NCBI GenBank assembly: GCA_035999765.1
Contig: CP108521.1
Coordinates: 9,114,001 to 9,178,000, forward strand
Length of the DNA: 64,000 nt
Reading direction: 5' to 3'
From: Streptomyces sp. NBC_01231
Lineage (GTDB): Bacteria; Actinomycetota; Actinomycetes; Streptomycetales; Streptomycetaceae
This document shows, in pieces, positions 1 through 9,882 of the stretch; positions within the stretch are counted from its first letter, which is position 1; each line of letters opens with the position of its first letter. The notes beneath the pieces are model-generated. The model was not told where the DNA came from and did no database searches. It was given only the letters and a program-made list of their open reading frames with translations. Both the position numbers and the translations under genes were made by a program.

Positions 1-447
1 GGGCACCGAGTCGAAACCGCACGCGTGCACCAGCCGGGCGCCCGTCTCACGCGCCCGTGCGTCATGACGGACGTACGTCAGGTCCACGAACTCCGGCTCA
101 CCCGAGAGGTCGAGATAGTCCGCGCCGGTGTCCGCACACGCGGCGACGAGGTCCTCGCCGTACGTCACATAGGGGCCCACCGTCGTCGCCACCACGCGCG
201 CCTGCTCGGCGAGCGCGCGCATCGAGGCCGGGTCGGACACGTCCGCCCGCAGCACCCCGACCTCCGCGCCGCCGGGCAGCCGCTCGCACAGCTCCCGGAG
301 CTTCGCCTCGCTGCGTCCGGCGACCGCCCAGCGCAGTCCCTCGGGCGCGTGTGCGGCGAGATACTCCGCCGTCAGCGTCCCCACGAAGCCGGTGGCTCCG
401 AAGAGGACGATGTCGTACGGACGGTCTGTCCCGTTCAGCCTGCTCAT
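1..447 (-). CDS. Saccharopine dehydrogenase-like NAD(P)-binding protein (3' end outside window)
   Basis: Only the first 149 codons are present; the gene runs off the left edge. The N-terminus has a Rossmann dinucleotide-binding loop, GATGFVG at residues 17-23. The segment that follows (AEYLAAHAPEGLRWAVAGRS, then an Asp-containing stretch) is typical of the saccharopine dehydrogenase NADP-binding family. In actinobacteria such proteins are often annotated as trans-acting enoyl reductases or uncharacterised oxidoreductases. The ATG at 447 is the only start before the intergenic gap. It is divergent from the racemase-like gene at 630. The real substrate cannot be told from this fragment. Confidence 0.85.
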   Translation of the reverse strand, partial: MSRLNGTDRPYDIVLFGATGFVGTLTAEYLAAHAPEGLRWAVAGRSEAKLRELCERLPGGAEVGVLRADVSDPASMRALAEQARVVATTVGPYVTYGEDLVAACADTGADYLDLSGEPEFVDLTYVRHDARARETGARLVHACGFDSVP

Positions 448-536
448 GACACCCCTCGGTCTGGTCTGCGTGCCGTTGTCGGTGGCCGAGGCTAGCGTGA
501 TGAGGGTGCGGTCCGGCCAGGAGGCCGCCACACTGG

Positions 537-552
537 ACTAAGCGCTTGCTCG
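537..552. promoter_or_regulatory. Candidate operator in the divergent promoter region (AAGCGCTT core)
   Basis: The 8-bp palindrome AAGCGCTT lies at 540-547 within ACTAAGCGCTTGCTCG, about 80 bp upstream of the racemase-like gene. From memory, sites of the form CTAAGCGCTTGCT are common in front of actinobacterial acyl-CoA genes under TetR-type regulators. That link is an inference; no cognate regulator is visible next to it. Confidence 0.35.
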
Positions 553-629
553 CTTGGCCTTGTGCCCGGTGCGACGGCTTCTTAGCATCGCTGGCGTTAC
601 AGCAGTTGTGTCACGACCGTGGGGGCTGA

Positions 630-1775
630 ATGGCAACGACGCCAGGGCAGGGTCCGCTCAGCGGCGTACGGGTGGTCGAACTGGCCGGCATCGGGCCCGG
701 CCCGTTCGCCGCCATGCTCCTCGCCGACCTGGGTGCCGACGTGGTGTGCGTGGACCGGCCCGAGGGGTCCGGACTCGCGATCGACCCGGCATACGACATC
801 ACCCACCGCAACAAACGCTCGGTGATCGTCGACCTGAAGGCGGCGGACGGCCCGGCCCGGGTCCTCGACCTCGCCGGACACGCCGACATCCTCGTCGAGG
901 GCTACCGCCCCGGAGTCGCCGAACGTCTCGGCGTCGGCCCCGAGGCCTGCCACACCCGCAACCCGAAGCTCGTCTACGGCCGTATGACCGGCTGGGGCCA
1001 GGACGGCCCCCTCGCCCCGCGCGCCGGCCACGACATCGCGTACATCGCCCTCACCGGCACGCTCGGCATGATCGGCGCCCCGGAGGAGCCCCCGGCCGTC
1101 CCCGCCAACCTGCTCGGGGACTTCGCGGGCGGCTCCCTCTACCTTGTCGTCGGTGTCCTCGCCGCCCTCCACCACGCCCGCGCCACCGGCACCGGTCAGG
1201 TCGTCGACGCCGCCATCGTCGACGGCACCGCCCATCTCTCAACGATGATCCACGGCATGCTCGCCGCCGGCGGCTGGCAGGACCGGCGCGGCGCCAACCT
1301 CCTGGACGGCGGCTGCCCGTACTACGGGACCTACGAGACCGCCGACGGCGGACACATGGCGGTCGGCGCCCTGGAGCCCCAGTTCTACGACCTGTTCCTG
1401 CGGCTGCTCGACCTCCATGACTTCGCGGAGGCCCGCAAGGACTGGACCCGCTGGAGCGAACTGCGCGAGGCGGTCGCGGCCCGGTTCAGATCCCGCACCC
1501 GCGACGAGTGGGTGGACGTCTTCGAGGGCACCGACGCGTGCGTGGCGCCCGTCCTGTCGCTGCGCGAGGCCCCGCACCATCCGCACCTCGCCGCGCGCGG
1601 CACCTTCGTCGACCACGGCGGCATCACCCAGCCCGCACCCGCGCCCCGCTTCTCGGCGACGCCGACCACCGTCCGTACCGGTCCCGCGCGACCGGGCGCC
1701 GACACCGCGGACGTGGCGCGCGACTGGGACGTACCCGACCTCTTGAACGGCCTCGAAGCGAAGGGTCTCGAATGA
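630..1775 (+). CDS. Alpha-methylacyl-CoA racemase-like protein of the CaiB/BaiF (family III CoA transferase) fold
   Basis: A 381-residue protein of normal family length. AGHDIAYIALTG contains His134-Asp135 and LLGDFAGGS contains Asp164. The 30-residue spacing matches the catalytic His126 and Asp156 of the mycobacterial racemase MCR, so racemisation of 2-methylacyl-CoA thioesters is more likely than CoA transfer. This would fit breakdown of branched-chain fatty acids or sterol-type side chains. ATG 630 follows a purine-rich GTGGGGGCTGA. It is the first gene of a lipid-catabolism run (remnant dehydrogenase, thiolase, FadB). Its stop overlaps the start of the next small ORF in an ATGA arrangement. 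A CoA transferase remains possible. Confidence 0.88.
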   Translation: MATTPGQGPLSGVRVVELAGIGPGPFAAMLLADLGADVVCVDRPEGSGLAIDPAYDITHRNKRSVIVDLKAADGPARVLDLAGHADILVEGYRPGVAERLGVGPEACHTRNPKLVYGRMTGWGQDGPLAPRAGHDIAYIALTGTLGMIGAPEEPPAVPANLLGDFAGGSLYLVVGVLAALHHARATGTGQVVDAAIVDGTAHLSTMIHGMLAAGGWQDRRGANLLDGGCPYYGTYETADGGHMAVGALEPQFYDLFLRLLDLHDFAEARKDWTRWSELREAVAARFRSRTRDEWVDVFEGTDACVAPVLSLREAPHHPHLAARGTFVDHGGITQPAPAPRFSATPTTVRTGPARPGADTADVARDWDVPDLLNGLEAKGLE

Positions 1776-1873
1776 AACGGGACCGGGCCCGCACCGACGG
1801 CCGCATCCGGACCATCTACGGCGGGACGACCGAGATCATGAAGAGGATCATCGGCCGTTCCCTGCTGGGCTGA
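1772..1873 (+). pseudogene. C-terminal remnant of an acyl-CoA dehydrogenase (33 codons)
   Basis: This 33-codon frame starts at an ATG whose last two bases form part of the racemase-like stop (ATGA). It contains [20 protein letters not shown]. That string is the hallmark last helix of acyl-CoA dehydrogenases, in which the YGGTTEI stretch helps bind FAD of the neighbouring subunit. The rest of the roughly 380-residue enzyme is absent. I read it as the tail of a dehydrogenase that once stood between the racemase and the thiolase and lost its body by deletion. The retained coupled start means it may still be translated as a short peptide. Confidence 0.85.
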
Positions 1874-1895
1874 CCCTCCCCGAAAGGCTGGACCT

Positions 1896-3110
<1,215 letters not shown>

Positions 3111-3151
3111 ACCCCAGCGGCTTTCAAGAGACTTCTACGGAGACCCTCGCC

Positions 3152-5329
3152 ATGACACAGAGCACCACCATCCGCTGGGAACAGGACCGCACCGGTGTGG
3201 TCACCCTCGTCCTCGACGACCCGAACCAGTCCGCGAACACCATGAACGAGGCGTTCCGCGACTCCCTCGCGGTGGTCACCGACCGCCTGGAAGCCGAGAA
3301 GGACACCGTCCGGGGCGTCATCTTCACGTCCGCCAAGAAGACCTTCTTCGCCGGCGGTGACCTGCGCGACCTCATCCGCGTCACGCCCGAGACCGCGCAG
3401 GAGCTGTTCGACGGCGGCATGGCGATCAAGCGGAACCTGCGCCGCATCGAGACCCTCGGCAAGCCGGTCGTCGCCGCGATGAACGGCGCCGCCCTGGGCG
3501 GCGGTTACGAGATCGCCCTCGCCTGCCACCACCGCATCGCCCTCGACGCGCCCGGCGCCAAGATCGGCTGCCCCGAGGTCACCCTCGGCCTGCTCCCCGG
3601 AGGCGGCGGCGTCGTCCGTACGGTACGCCTGCTGGGCATCGCCGACGCCCTGCTGAAGGTCCTCCTGCAGGGCACCCAGTACAGCCCGCAGCGCGCCCTG
3701 GACAACGGCCTGATCGACGAAGTGGCCGCCACCCAGGAGGAGTTGCTCGCCAAGGCCCGTGCGTTCATCGAGACCCACCCCGAGTCCCAGCAGCCCTGGG
3801 ACAGGCCGGGTCACCGGATCCCCGGCGGCACCCCCGCCCACCCCAAGTTCGCCGCGAACCTGCCCGCCTTCCCGGCCACCCTGCGCAAGCAGACGGGCGG
3901 TGCCCCCTATCCCGCCCCGCGGGCCATCCTGGCCGCCGCGGTCGAGGGCTCCCAGGTCGACTTCGAGACCGCGCAGGTCATCGAGGGCCGCTACTTCGTC
4001 GAGCTGGCCGCGGGCCAGACGTCGAAGAACATGATCCAGGCCTTCTTCTTCGACCTCCAGGCCGTCAACTCCGGTGCCAACCGGCCGAAGGGCATCGAAC
4101 CGCGCAAGGTGCGCAAGGTCGCCGTCCTCGGCGCCGGGATGATGGGCGCCGGGATCGCCTACTCGTGCGCCCGCGCCGGGATCGAGGTGGTCCTCAAGGA
4201 CGTGTCCCTGGAAGCGGCCGCCAAGGGCAAGGGCTACTCCGAGAAGCTGTGCGCCAAGGCCGTCTCCCGGGGTCGTACCACGCAGGACAAGGCCGACGCG
4301 CTGCTGGCCCGCATCACGCCCACGGCCGACCCGCAGGACCTGGCCGGCTGCGACGCGGTCATCGAGGCCGTCTTCGAGGACACCTCGCTCAAGCACAAGG
4401 TGTTCCAGGAGATCGAGCACGTCGTCGCGCCGGACGCGCTGCTGTGTTCCAACACCTCCACCCTGCCCATCACCGCACTCGCCGAAGGTGTCGAGCGCCA
4501 GGGCGACTTCATCGGACTGCACTTCTTCTCACCGGTCGACAAGATGCCGCTCGTCGAGATCATCAAGGGGGAGCGCACCGGCGAGGAGGCCCTCGCGCGC
4601 GCCTTCGACCTGGTCCGGCAGATCAGGAAGACACCGATCGTCGTCAACGACTCGCGCGGCTTCTTCACCTCGCGCGTCATCGGGCAGTTCATCAACGAGG
4701 GCGTGGCGATGGTCGGCGAGGGCATCGAGCCCGCGTCGGTGGAACAGGCGGCGGCGCAGGCGGGCTACCCCGCCAAGGTCCTCTCCTTGATGGACGAACT
4801 GACGCTCACCCTCCCGCGCAAGATCCGGGGCGAGACGAGGCGGGCCGTCGAGGAGGCGGGCGGCACCTGGACGGCCCATCCCGCCGACGCGGTCATCGAC
4901 CGCATGGTCGACGAGTTCGGGCGCACCGGACGCGGCGGCGGTGCGGGCTTCTACGCGTACGGGGAGGACGGCAGGCGGACCGGGCTGTGGCCGGGACTGC
5001 GCGAGCACTTCACCCGCGAGGGCGCCGAGATCCCCTTCGAGGACATGCAGGAACGCATGCTCTTCTCGGAGGCCCTCGACACCGTCAGGCTTCTCGAGGA
5101 AGGCGTCCTCACGTCCGTCGCCGACGCCAACATCGGCTCGACCTTCGGCATCGGGTTCCCCGGCTGGACCGGCGGTGTCCTCCAGTACGTCAACGGCTAC
5201 GAGGGAGGCCTGCCCGGCTTCGTCGCCCGCGCGCGGGAACTCGCCGAGCGCTACGGGGAGCGGTTCACGCCGCCCGCGCTTCTGGTGGAGAAGGCGGAGA
5301 GGGGGGAGACCTTCAGCGACGGGAGCTGA
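3152..5329 (+). CDS. fadB: Multifunctional fatty-acid oxidation protein: enoyl-CoA hydratase / 3-hydroxyacyl-CoA dehydrogenase
   Basis: A 725-residue fusion. The N-terminal crotonase domain (about 5-190) has the oxyanion-hole segment AALGGGYEIALACHH and PEVTLGLLPGGGG. A Rossmann domain starts near residue 323 (VAVLGAGMMGAG). The dehydrogenase catalytic His is in GLHFFSPVDKMPLVEI, near 457. Two C-terminal 3HCDH helical domains follow. It hydrates enoyl-CoA and oxidises the product with NAD to 3-ketoacyl-CoA, the substrate of the preceding thiolase. ATG 3152 follows ACGGAGACC. Length and order match the FadB/FadJ alpha subunit. Confidence 0.96.
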   Translation: MTQSTTIRWEQDRTGVVTLVLDDPNQSANTMNEAFRDSLAVVTDRLEAEKDTVRGVIFTSAKKTFFAGGDLRDLIRVTPETAQELFDGGMAIKRNLRRIETLGKPVVAAMNGAALGGGYEIALACHHRIALDAPGAKIGCPEVTLGLLPGGGGVVRTVRLLGIADALLKVLLQGTQYSPQRALDNGLIDEVAATQEELLAKARAFIETHPESQQPWDRPGHRIPGGTPAHPKFAANLPAFPATLRKQTGGAPYPAPRAILAAAVEGSQVDFETAQVIEGRYFVELAAGQTSKNMIQAFFFDLQAVNSGANRPKGIEPRKVRKVAVLGAGMMGAGIAYSCARAGIEVVLKDVSLEAAAKGKGYSEKLCAKAVSRGRTTQDKADALLARITPTADPQDLAGCDAVIEAVFEDTSLKHKVFQEIEHVVAPDALLCSNTSTLPITALAEGVERQGDFIGLHFFSPVDKMPLVEIIKGERTGEEALARAFDLVRQIRKTPIVVNDSRGFFTSRVIGQFINEGVAMVGEGIEPASVEQAAAQAGYPAKVLSLMDELTLTLPRKIRGETRRAVEEAGGTWTAHPADAVIDRMVDEFGRTGRGGGAGFYAYGEDGRRTGLWPGLREHFTREGAEIPFEDMQERMLFSEALDTVRLLEEGVLTSVADANIGSTFGIGFPGWTGGVLQYVNGYEGGLPGFVARARELAERYGERFTPPALLVEKAERGETFSDGS

Positions 5330-5359
5330 CCTTGCGGAGGGGGCGGGTGCGGGCGGCGC

Positions 5360-5455
5360 ATCGCACCCGCTCGTGGGCGTGATGTCGCACTCGCTCGTGG
5401 GTGGGACGACCCGGCATCCGTCCGTGGGCCTGATCGGCACCCTTACATGGGCGTG
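5360..5455 (+). repeat. Degenerate tandem repeat, about four units of 22-27 bp
   Basis: Four imperfect copies of a unit resembling ATCGCACCCGCTCGTGGGCG begin near 5360, 5382, 5406 and 5433. Each shares the pattern GCAC/GCAT, CCG or TCG, then CGTGGG or ATGGG. The block fills most of the gap between the convergent fadB and merR genes. No frame through it looks coding. Confidence 0.55.
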
Positions 5456-5488
5456 CCGCCGCACCCGTCAGCCTGAGACCGGACGCCC

Positions 5489-6226
5489 TCAGGCTGACCT
5501 CCCCACCGACGGTGACTCCGGGGCGCCCGACGAACCGGGTGGGAGCAACTCGCGCAGCTCCTCCTTCAGCGACCGCTGGAAGGCGGTCAGCAGTGCCTGC
5601 AACACCAGGGGGTGCATGTGCTCGGACAGCGACCTCACCTCCCGTGCCTCCCGCTCGGACACCTCGTCGCGAAAGAGCCGCGCCAGCTCGTGGGCCGCCG
5701 CGCGCGAGTGCTCGAGGAGGACCTTGCGCGAGGCGAGGATCACCTCCTGCGACAGCGGTACGTCGAGCAGCTGGACGCCGAGCCGGAGCAGGCAGAGGTC
5801 GGCGCGGTAGCTGTCGGCCTCCGGCACGATCACGTCCATCGCGACGAGTCGCTCCACGTCCTCGTCGCTCAGCTCCCGGCCCGCCCGCCGCGCCAGCTCC
5901 TCCCGCGTGACCGTCCGCACCGCGTCCGGCGCCCATGAGGCCACCACGGCCCGGTGGATGGCGAGGTCGTGCGCGCTCAGCCCCGGGGGCAGCTGCTGCA
6001 GATAGCGTTCGATGGCCGCCAGCGTCATGCCTTGCTGCTGCAACTCCTCGATGAGCGCGAGCCGTGCCAGATGCTCCCGGCCGTAGTGGCCCACCCGCCG
6101 TGGACCGATCAACGGCGGGGGCAGCAGACCCCTGGTGCCGTAGAAGCGGACCGTGCGGACCGTGACACCCGCCCGCGCGGCCAGCTCGTCGATCGTGAGG
6201 GTCGGCTCCTCGGCCTCGGTCGTCAT
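5489..6226 (-). CDS. MerR-family transcriptional regulator
   Basis: A 245-residue protein. The N-terminal winged HTH (about residues 10-75) carries LTIDELAARAGVTVRTVRFY and the wing GHYGREHLARL. The C-terminal region of about 160 residues is helical and acidic, longer than in metal-sensing MerR proteins, and has no Cys pair; an organic effector or unknown ligand is more likely. I chose the ATG at 6226 because the family motif starts 10 residues later. An in-frame start at 6274 would lie inside the probable operator. It is divergent from the amino-acid permease, which could be a target. Confidence 0.87.
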   Translation of the reverse strand: MTTEAEEPTLTIDELAARAGVTVRTVRFYGTRGLLPPPLIGPRRVGHYGREHLARLALIEELQQQGMTLAAIERYLQQLPPGLSAHDLAIHRAVVASWAPDAVRTVTREELARRAGRELSDEDVERLVAMDVIVPEADSYRADLCLLRLGVQLLDVPLSQEVILASRKVLLEHSRAAAHELARLFRDEVSEREAREVRSLSEHMHPLVLQALLTAFQRSLKEELRELLPPGSSGAPESPSVGRSA

Positions 6227-6249
6227 GTGCAGCAGTATCGCTGTCCCAC

Positions 6250-6279
6250 CAAGGGTGTGAAACCTCTTCCGCACCCTTG
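6250..6279. promoter_or_regulatory. Candidate MerR operator (inverted repeat)
   Basis: The arms CAAGGGTG (6250-6257) and CACCCTTG (6272-6279) are exact inverted repeats separated by 14 bp. They sit 24 bp upstream of the merR start codon. MerR proteins classically bind a dyad between -35 and -10 of a promoter with a long spacer, often their own. Autoregulation is inferred. Confidence 0.55.
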
Positions 6280-6366
6280 ATGACCATGTTCACCGTCCTC
6301 CCGACTATCACCTCATGACCACCTCATCACCAGCCCATGACCACCCCGATGACCCTCCTGATGACC
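6280..6366 (+). repeat. Repeated ATGACC motifs in the merR-permease gap
   Basis: ATGACC occurs at 6280, 6315, 6337, 6349 and 6361, the last three spaced exactly 12 bp apart. It lies in the 295-bp divergent region upstream of the permease. It is not in the permease reading frame, given the chosen GTG start at 6522. No function is assigned. Confidence 0.5.
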
Positions 6367-6521
6367 ATGTGCAGGTTCCGTTGTGTGACGTGCGCCATCG
6401 CGTGCGGTGCGGTTCGCGGGGAAGGCGTCCCCTCGGTCCGCGTCGCTGCCCAGGGCGCGGGCCGAGGCACGTCCGGAGACCCGAGCGAGATCCGCAGGGC
6501 GCACCAGAGAGTGGAATCACC

Positions 6522-7988
6522 GTGAGCAAGGACGCCGCGCAATCGGCACAGGCCGCCTCCCGCACCGACGTGGCCCAGGTGCCCGCGGACGCGGGCGACG
6601 CCGGCTACAGCAAGGACCTCAAGGCCCGCCACGTCAACATGATCGCCATCGGCGGCGCGATCGGCACCGGACTCTTCCTGGGCGCCGGCGGCCGTCTGCA
6701 CGACGCGGGCCCGGCGCTCGCGCTGGCCTACCTGATCTGCGGAGTCTTCGCCTTCTTCGTGGTCAGGGCGCTCGGTGAACTGGTCCTCTACCGCCCCTCC
6801 TCCGGCTCGTTCGTGTCGTACGCGCGCGAGTTCCTCGGAGAGAAGGGCGCGTACGTCGCAGGCTGGATGTACTTCCTGAACTGGTCGACGACCGGTATCG
6901 CCGACATCACCGCGATCGCGCTCTACACGCACTACTGGAGCCTGTTCACCGACATCCCGCAGTGGGTGCTCGCGCTGATCGCCCTCGCGGTGGTCCTGGT
7001 GGTGAACCTGGTCTCGGTGAAGTACTTCGGCGAGATGGAGTTCTGGTTCGCGATCATCAAGGTCGCCACCCTCGTCGGCTTCATGCTGATCGGCATCTTC
7101 CTGCTGGCCACCCAGCACGAGGTGGGCGGACAGACGCCGGGCGCGAGCGTGATCACCGACAACGGCGGTGCGTTCCCGCACGGCATGATGCCCGTCGTCC
7201 TCGTGATGCAGGGCGTGATCTTCGCGTACGCCGCCCTGGAGCTGGTCGGTGTCGCCGCCGGCGAGACCGCCGAGCCGGAGAAGGTCGTCCCGCGCGCGGT
7301 GAACTCGATCATGTGGCGCGTCGGCCTCTTCTACGTCGGTTCGGTCGTCCTCCTGGCCCTCCTCCTGCCCGGCTCGCTCTACACGGCTGACGAGAGCCCG
7401 TTCGTCACCGTCCTGTCGAAGATCGGCGTCCCGGCGGCGGGCGACGTGATGAACCTGGTGGTCCTCACCGCGGCCATGTCGTCCCTCAACTCCGGGCTGT
7501 ACTCCACGGGCCGCATCCTGCGCTCCATGGCCATGGCGGGCTCGGCGCCGAGGTTCACCGCCCGGATGAACCGCAGCCAGGTGCCGTACGGCGGCATCCT
7601 GCTGACCTGCGCGGTGTGCGTGCTCGGCGTCGGCCTGAACTACCTCATGCCGAGCCAGGCCTTCGAGATCGTGCTGAACATCGCCTCGCTCGGCGTCATC
7701 AGCACCTGGGTCATCATCATGATCTGCCACCTGGTCTACGTCCGCCGCGCGCGGACGGGTCTGGTGACCCGCCCCTCCTTCCGCCTCCCGTTCAGCCCGG
7801 TCACGGAGATCACCACGATCGCCTTCCTCCTGGCCTGCCTCGCGATGATGTGGAACGACCCCGGTGTCGGCCGCAAGACCCTCTTCCTCGTCCCCGTGAT
7901 CGCCCTCCTGCTGATCGGAGGATGGTTCGCCGTCCGCCGCCGGGTGTCGGAGACAGCGGACAGGGAGCTGTCGGACTTCGCGAAGTAG
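6522..7988 (+). CDS. Amino-acid permease (APC superfamily, AAT family)
   Basis: A 488-residue integral membrane transporter with about 12 hydrophobic segments. The conserved first-helix signature is clear: [20 protein letters not shown], followed by [20 protein letters not shown]. The consensus glycine-rich substrate and proton region matches the GabP/ProY/AnsP/CycA group. It would import an amino acid with protons; the specific substrate cannot be read. GTG 6522 is preferred because the hydrophilic tail then has normal length. The frame stays open back to 6315 but that part is low complexity. Divergent MerR regulation is possible. Confidence 0.92.
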   Translation: MSKDAAQSAQAASRTDVAQVPADAGDAGYSKDLKARHVNMIAIGGAIGTGLFLGAGGRLHDAGPALALAYLICGVFAFFVVRALGELVLYRPSSGSFVSYAREFLGEKGAYVAGWMYFLNWSTTGIADITAIALYTHYWSLFTDIPQWVLALIALAVVLVVNLVSVKYFGEMEFWFAIIKVATLVGFMLIGIFLLATQHEVGGQTPGASVITDNGGAFPHGMMPVVLVMQGVIFAYAALELVGVAAGETAEPEKVVPRAVNSIMWRVGLFYVGSVVLLALLLPGSLYTADESPFVTVLSKIGVPAAGDVMNLVVLTAAMSSLNSGLYSTGRILRSMAMAGSAPRFTARMNRSQVPYGGILLTCAVCVLGVGLNYLMPSQAFEIVLNIASLGVISTWVIIMICHLVYVRRARTGLVTRPSFRLPFSPVTEITTIAFLLACLAMMWNDPGVGRKTLFLVPVIALLLIGGWFAVRRRVSETADRELSDFAK

Positions 7989-8058
7989 CGGGTCGCCAAG
8001 GAGCGGGTCGCGAAGTGGCGGGTCGCCGAGGGCGGGTCGCCAGGAGCCCGTCGCGAAG
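7986..8058 (+). repeat. Short tandem repeat after the permease, about 15-bp GCGGGTCGC units
   Basis: Directly after the permease stop, GCGGGTCGC recurs four times with AAG/GAG spacers, followed by a diverged CCCGTCGCGAAG. It has no hairpin and no coding signal. It may have arisen by slippage. Confidence 0.55.
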
Positions 8059-8164
8059 CAGTCATAAGGGGACAACAGCTGGGTATGCTCCCTTAGAGTG
8101 ACCGCTCGCGTTCGTACCGTGATCGCGCGAGGTCAACGGCACGCGGGAACCCACGGAGGCGATC

Positions 8165-9583
8165 ATGGCCACCAGTTATTGGTTCAACGTCCTCGACTAC
8201 GGTGCGACCGCCAACGGCGTCACCGACGACACCAGCGCGATCCAGACCGCGATCAACGCGGTGCCTTCCTCCGGCGGAACGGTCGTCTTCCCGGCGGGCA
8301 CCTACAAGATCTCCTCCGCCTTGGTGGCCCGCTCCAACCTGATCCTCCAGGGTGTCAGTGACGGCTCCTCGGTGCTCGCGCAGAGCAGCACCACCGCCCA
8401 CGGACTGAGCGGCTCGGACATCACGAGGCTGACCGTCCAGGATCTCACCGTCCAGGGACCTGGAAGCGGGAGCGGCAAAGGGATCGTGCTGACGCGATCG
8501 GCGAACCCCGCGACCGTCTCCCTGGCGTTCTCGCGGGTGACGGTGAAGTTCTTCGGCAACACCGGAATCGACCTGTCCAACCCGATCGTGTCCACGTTCA
8601 CCGGCGTGACCTCGGCCAACAACGGGAACCACGGCTGGGACATCCACGGTGTCTCCGGAGGTGCGGCAGGCACCAGTTGCTCGTTCGTCTCCTGCTACGC
8701 CGACATCATCACCAACGCCGGCTTCCGTCTCGACACGATGGCCTACTGCTCCTTCGTCGGCTGCGCCGCGGACCACTGCGGCATCGGCTACGAGGTGACC
8801 GGCATCGGAAGCCAGGCGATCAGCTTCACCGGATGCGGCGCCGAATCCGCGGTCAACCGCGGCACCGGATACGACGGCTACAGCTGGAAGATCAACGCGG
8901 CGATCGGCGTGGGCCTGTTCAACCCCTTCACCTACAACAGCCCCAACGTCAGCATCTGGGTCACCGGCGGAGCCCGAGGGGTCACCATCCTCGGATTCGC
9001 CGAGAACACCCCCACCGGCGCGGCCGTCAACTCCATCAAGGTCGACTCCGGCTGCTCGGCCACCCTCGGCGACTTCAGCAACGTGGAACCCCTGTCGCTG
9101 GCGGGCAACACCAACATCATCAACGACACCGCCGGCGGCACCGTCGCCACCGGGTTCGTCTACGGCGCGGACTCCGCCTACTACGAGGGCAGCGTCTCCT
9201 CCGGCACCGCGCCGACCTCGGCCGACCATCTGACGCGCAAGGACTACGTCGACGCCAAGGTCAACCCCGCTCCCGTCACACTCGCCGACGCCCCCACCAT
9301 CGCCACCAACGCGGCACTGGGCAACCTCTTCCGCGTCACCCTCCAGGGCAACCGGACTCTGGGCACGCCCACCAATCCCACCAACGGCCAACGCGTCATC
9401 TGGGAGCTCATCCAGGACGCCACCGGAAACCGCACCCTCGCCCTCAGTTCGGTCTTCGTCCGGGGCACCACCATCCCGACGGTCACACTCACCACGACGG
9501 CCGGTAAACGCGACTTCCTCACCGCGATCTACAACGCCACCACGAACAAGTGGTACGTGATCGACTTCGTCAAGGGCTTCTGA
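8165..9583 (+). CDS. Right-handed beta-helix (pectate-lyase-3 type) protein with phage tail-spike features
   Basis: A 472-residue protein. The N-terminus (FNVLDYGATANGVTDDTSAI, then INAVPSSGGTVVFPAGTYKI) is the classic start of the pectate_lyase_3 beta-helix found in polysaccharide depolymerases and tail spikes. Parallel beta-helix coils fill about residues 60-320. Near residue 355 comes DHLTRKDYVDAKV, a motif usual in phage tail-fibre proteins, then a beta-rich C-terminal domain ending WYVIDFVKGF. There is no signal peptide. ATG 8165 has a GGAGGCGATC leader. No other phage gene is nearby, so it is a domesticated or orphan tail protein, or a carbohydrate-active enzyme of unknown substrate. 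Confidence 0.83.
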   Translation: MATSYWFNVLDYGATANGVTDDTSAIQTAINAVPSSGGTVVFPAGTYKISSALVARSNLILQGVSDGSSVLAQSSTTAHGLSGSDITRLTVQDLTVQGPGSGSGKGIVLTRSANPATVSLAFSRVTVKFFGNTGIDLSNPIVSTFTGVTSANNGNHGWDIHGVSGGAAGTSCSFVSCYADIITNAGFRLDTMAYCSFVGCAADHCGIGYEVTGIGSQAISFTGCGAESAVNRGTGYDGYSWKINAAIGVGLFNPFTYNSPNVSIWVTGGARGVTILGFAENTPTGAAVNSIKVDSGCSATLGDFSNVEPLSLAGNTNIINDTAGGTVATGFVYGADSAYYEGSVSSGTAPTSADHLTRKDYVDAKVNPAPVTLADAPTIATNAALGNLFRVTLQGNRTLGTPTNPTNGQRVIWELIQDATGNRTLALSSVFVRGTTIPTVTLTTTAGKRDFLTAIYNATTNKWYVIDFVKGF

Positions 9584-9882
9584 CCAGCAGGGACGTGGGG
9601 CGGCCGCAACATCCACTTGCCGGGTGGTCTTCGCCGGGGGCATGATCGAGGTAGGCCGACTGTAGGGCACGACCGTCGTACAGCGGCAAATGAACCAAGC
9701 CGGACGGGCCGGTTCGGGCCCCGGAGCGGCGCTGCCGCGGCGCTTGGACGAGGACAGTCTCCTCATCGACGTCACGAGTTCGCCTGCCGCCCTTCGCCCG
9801 CGCACCCCGACGTCCAGCGGGAGCAGGTATCCGCTCCCGTGGGCGTCGCGAGGGATTCGTCCTGGCCGATGGGCGTTGCGGG

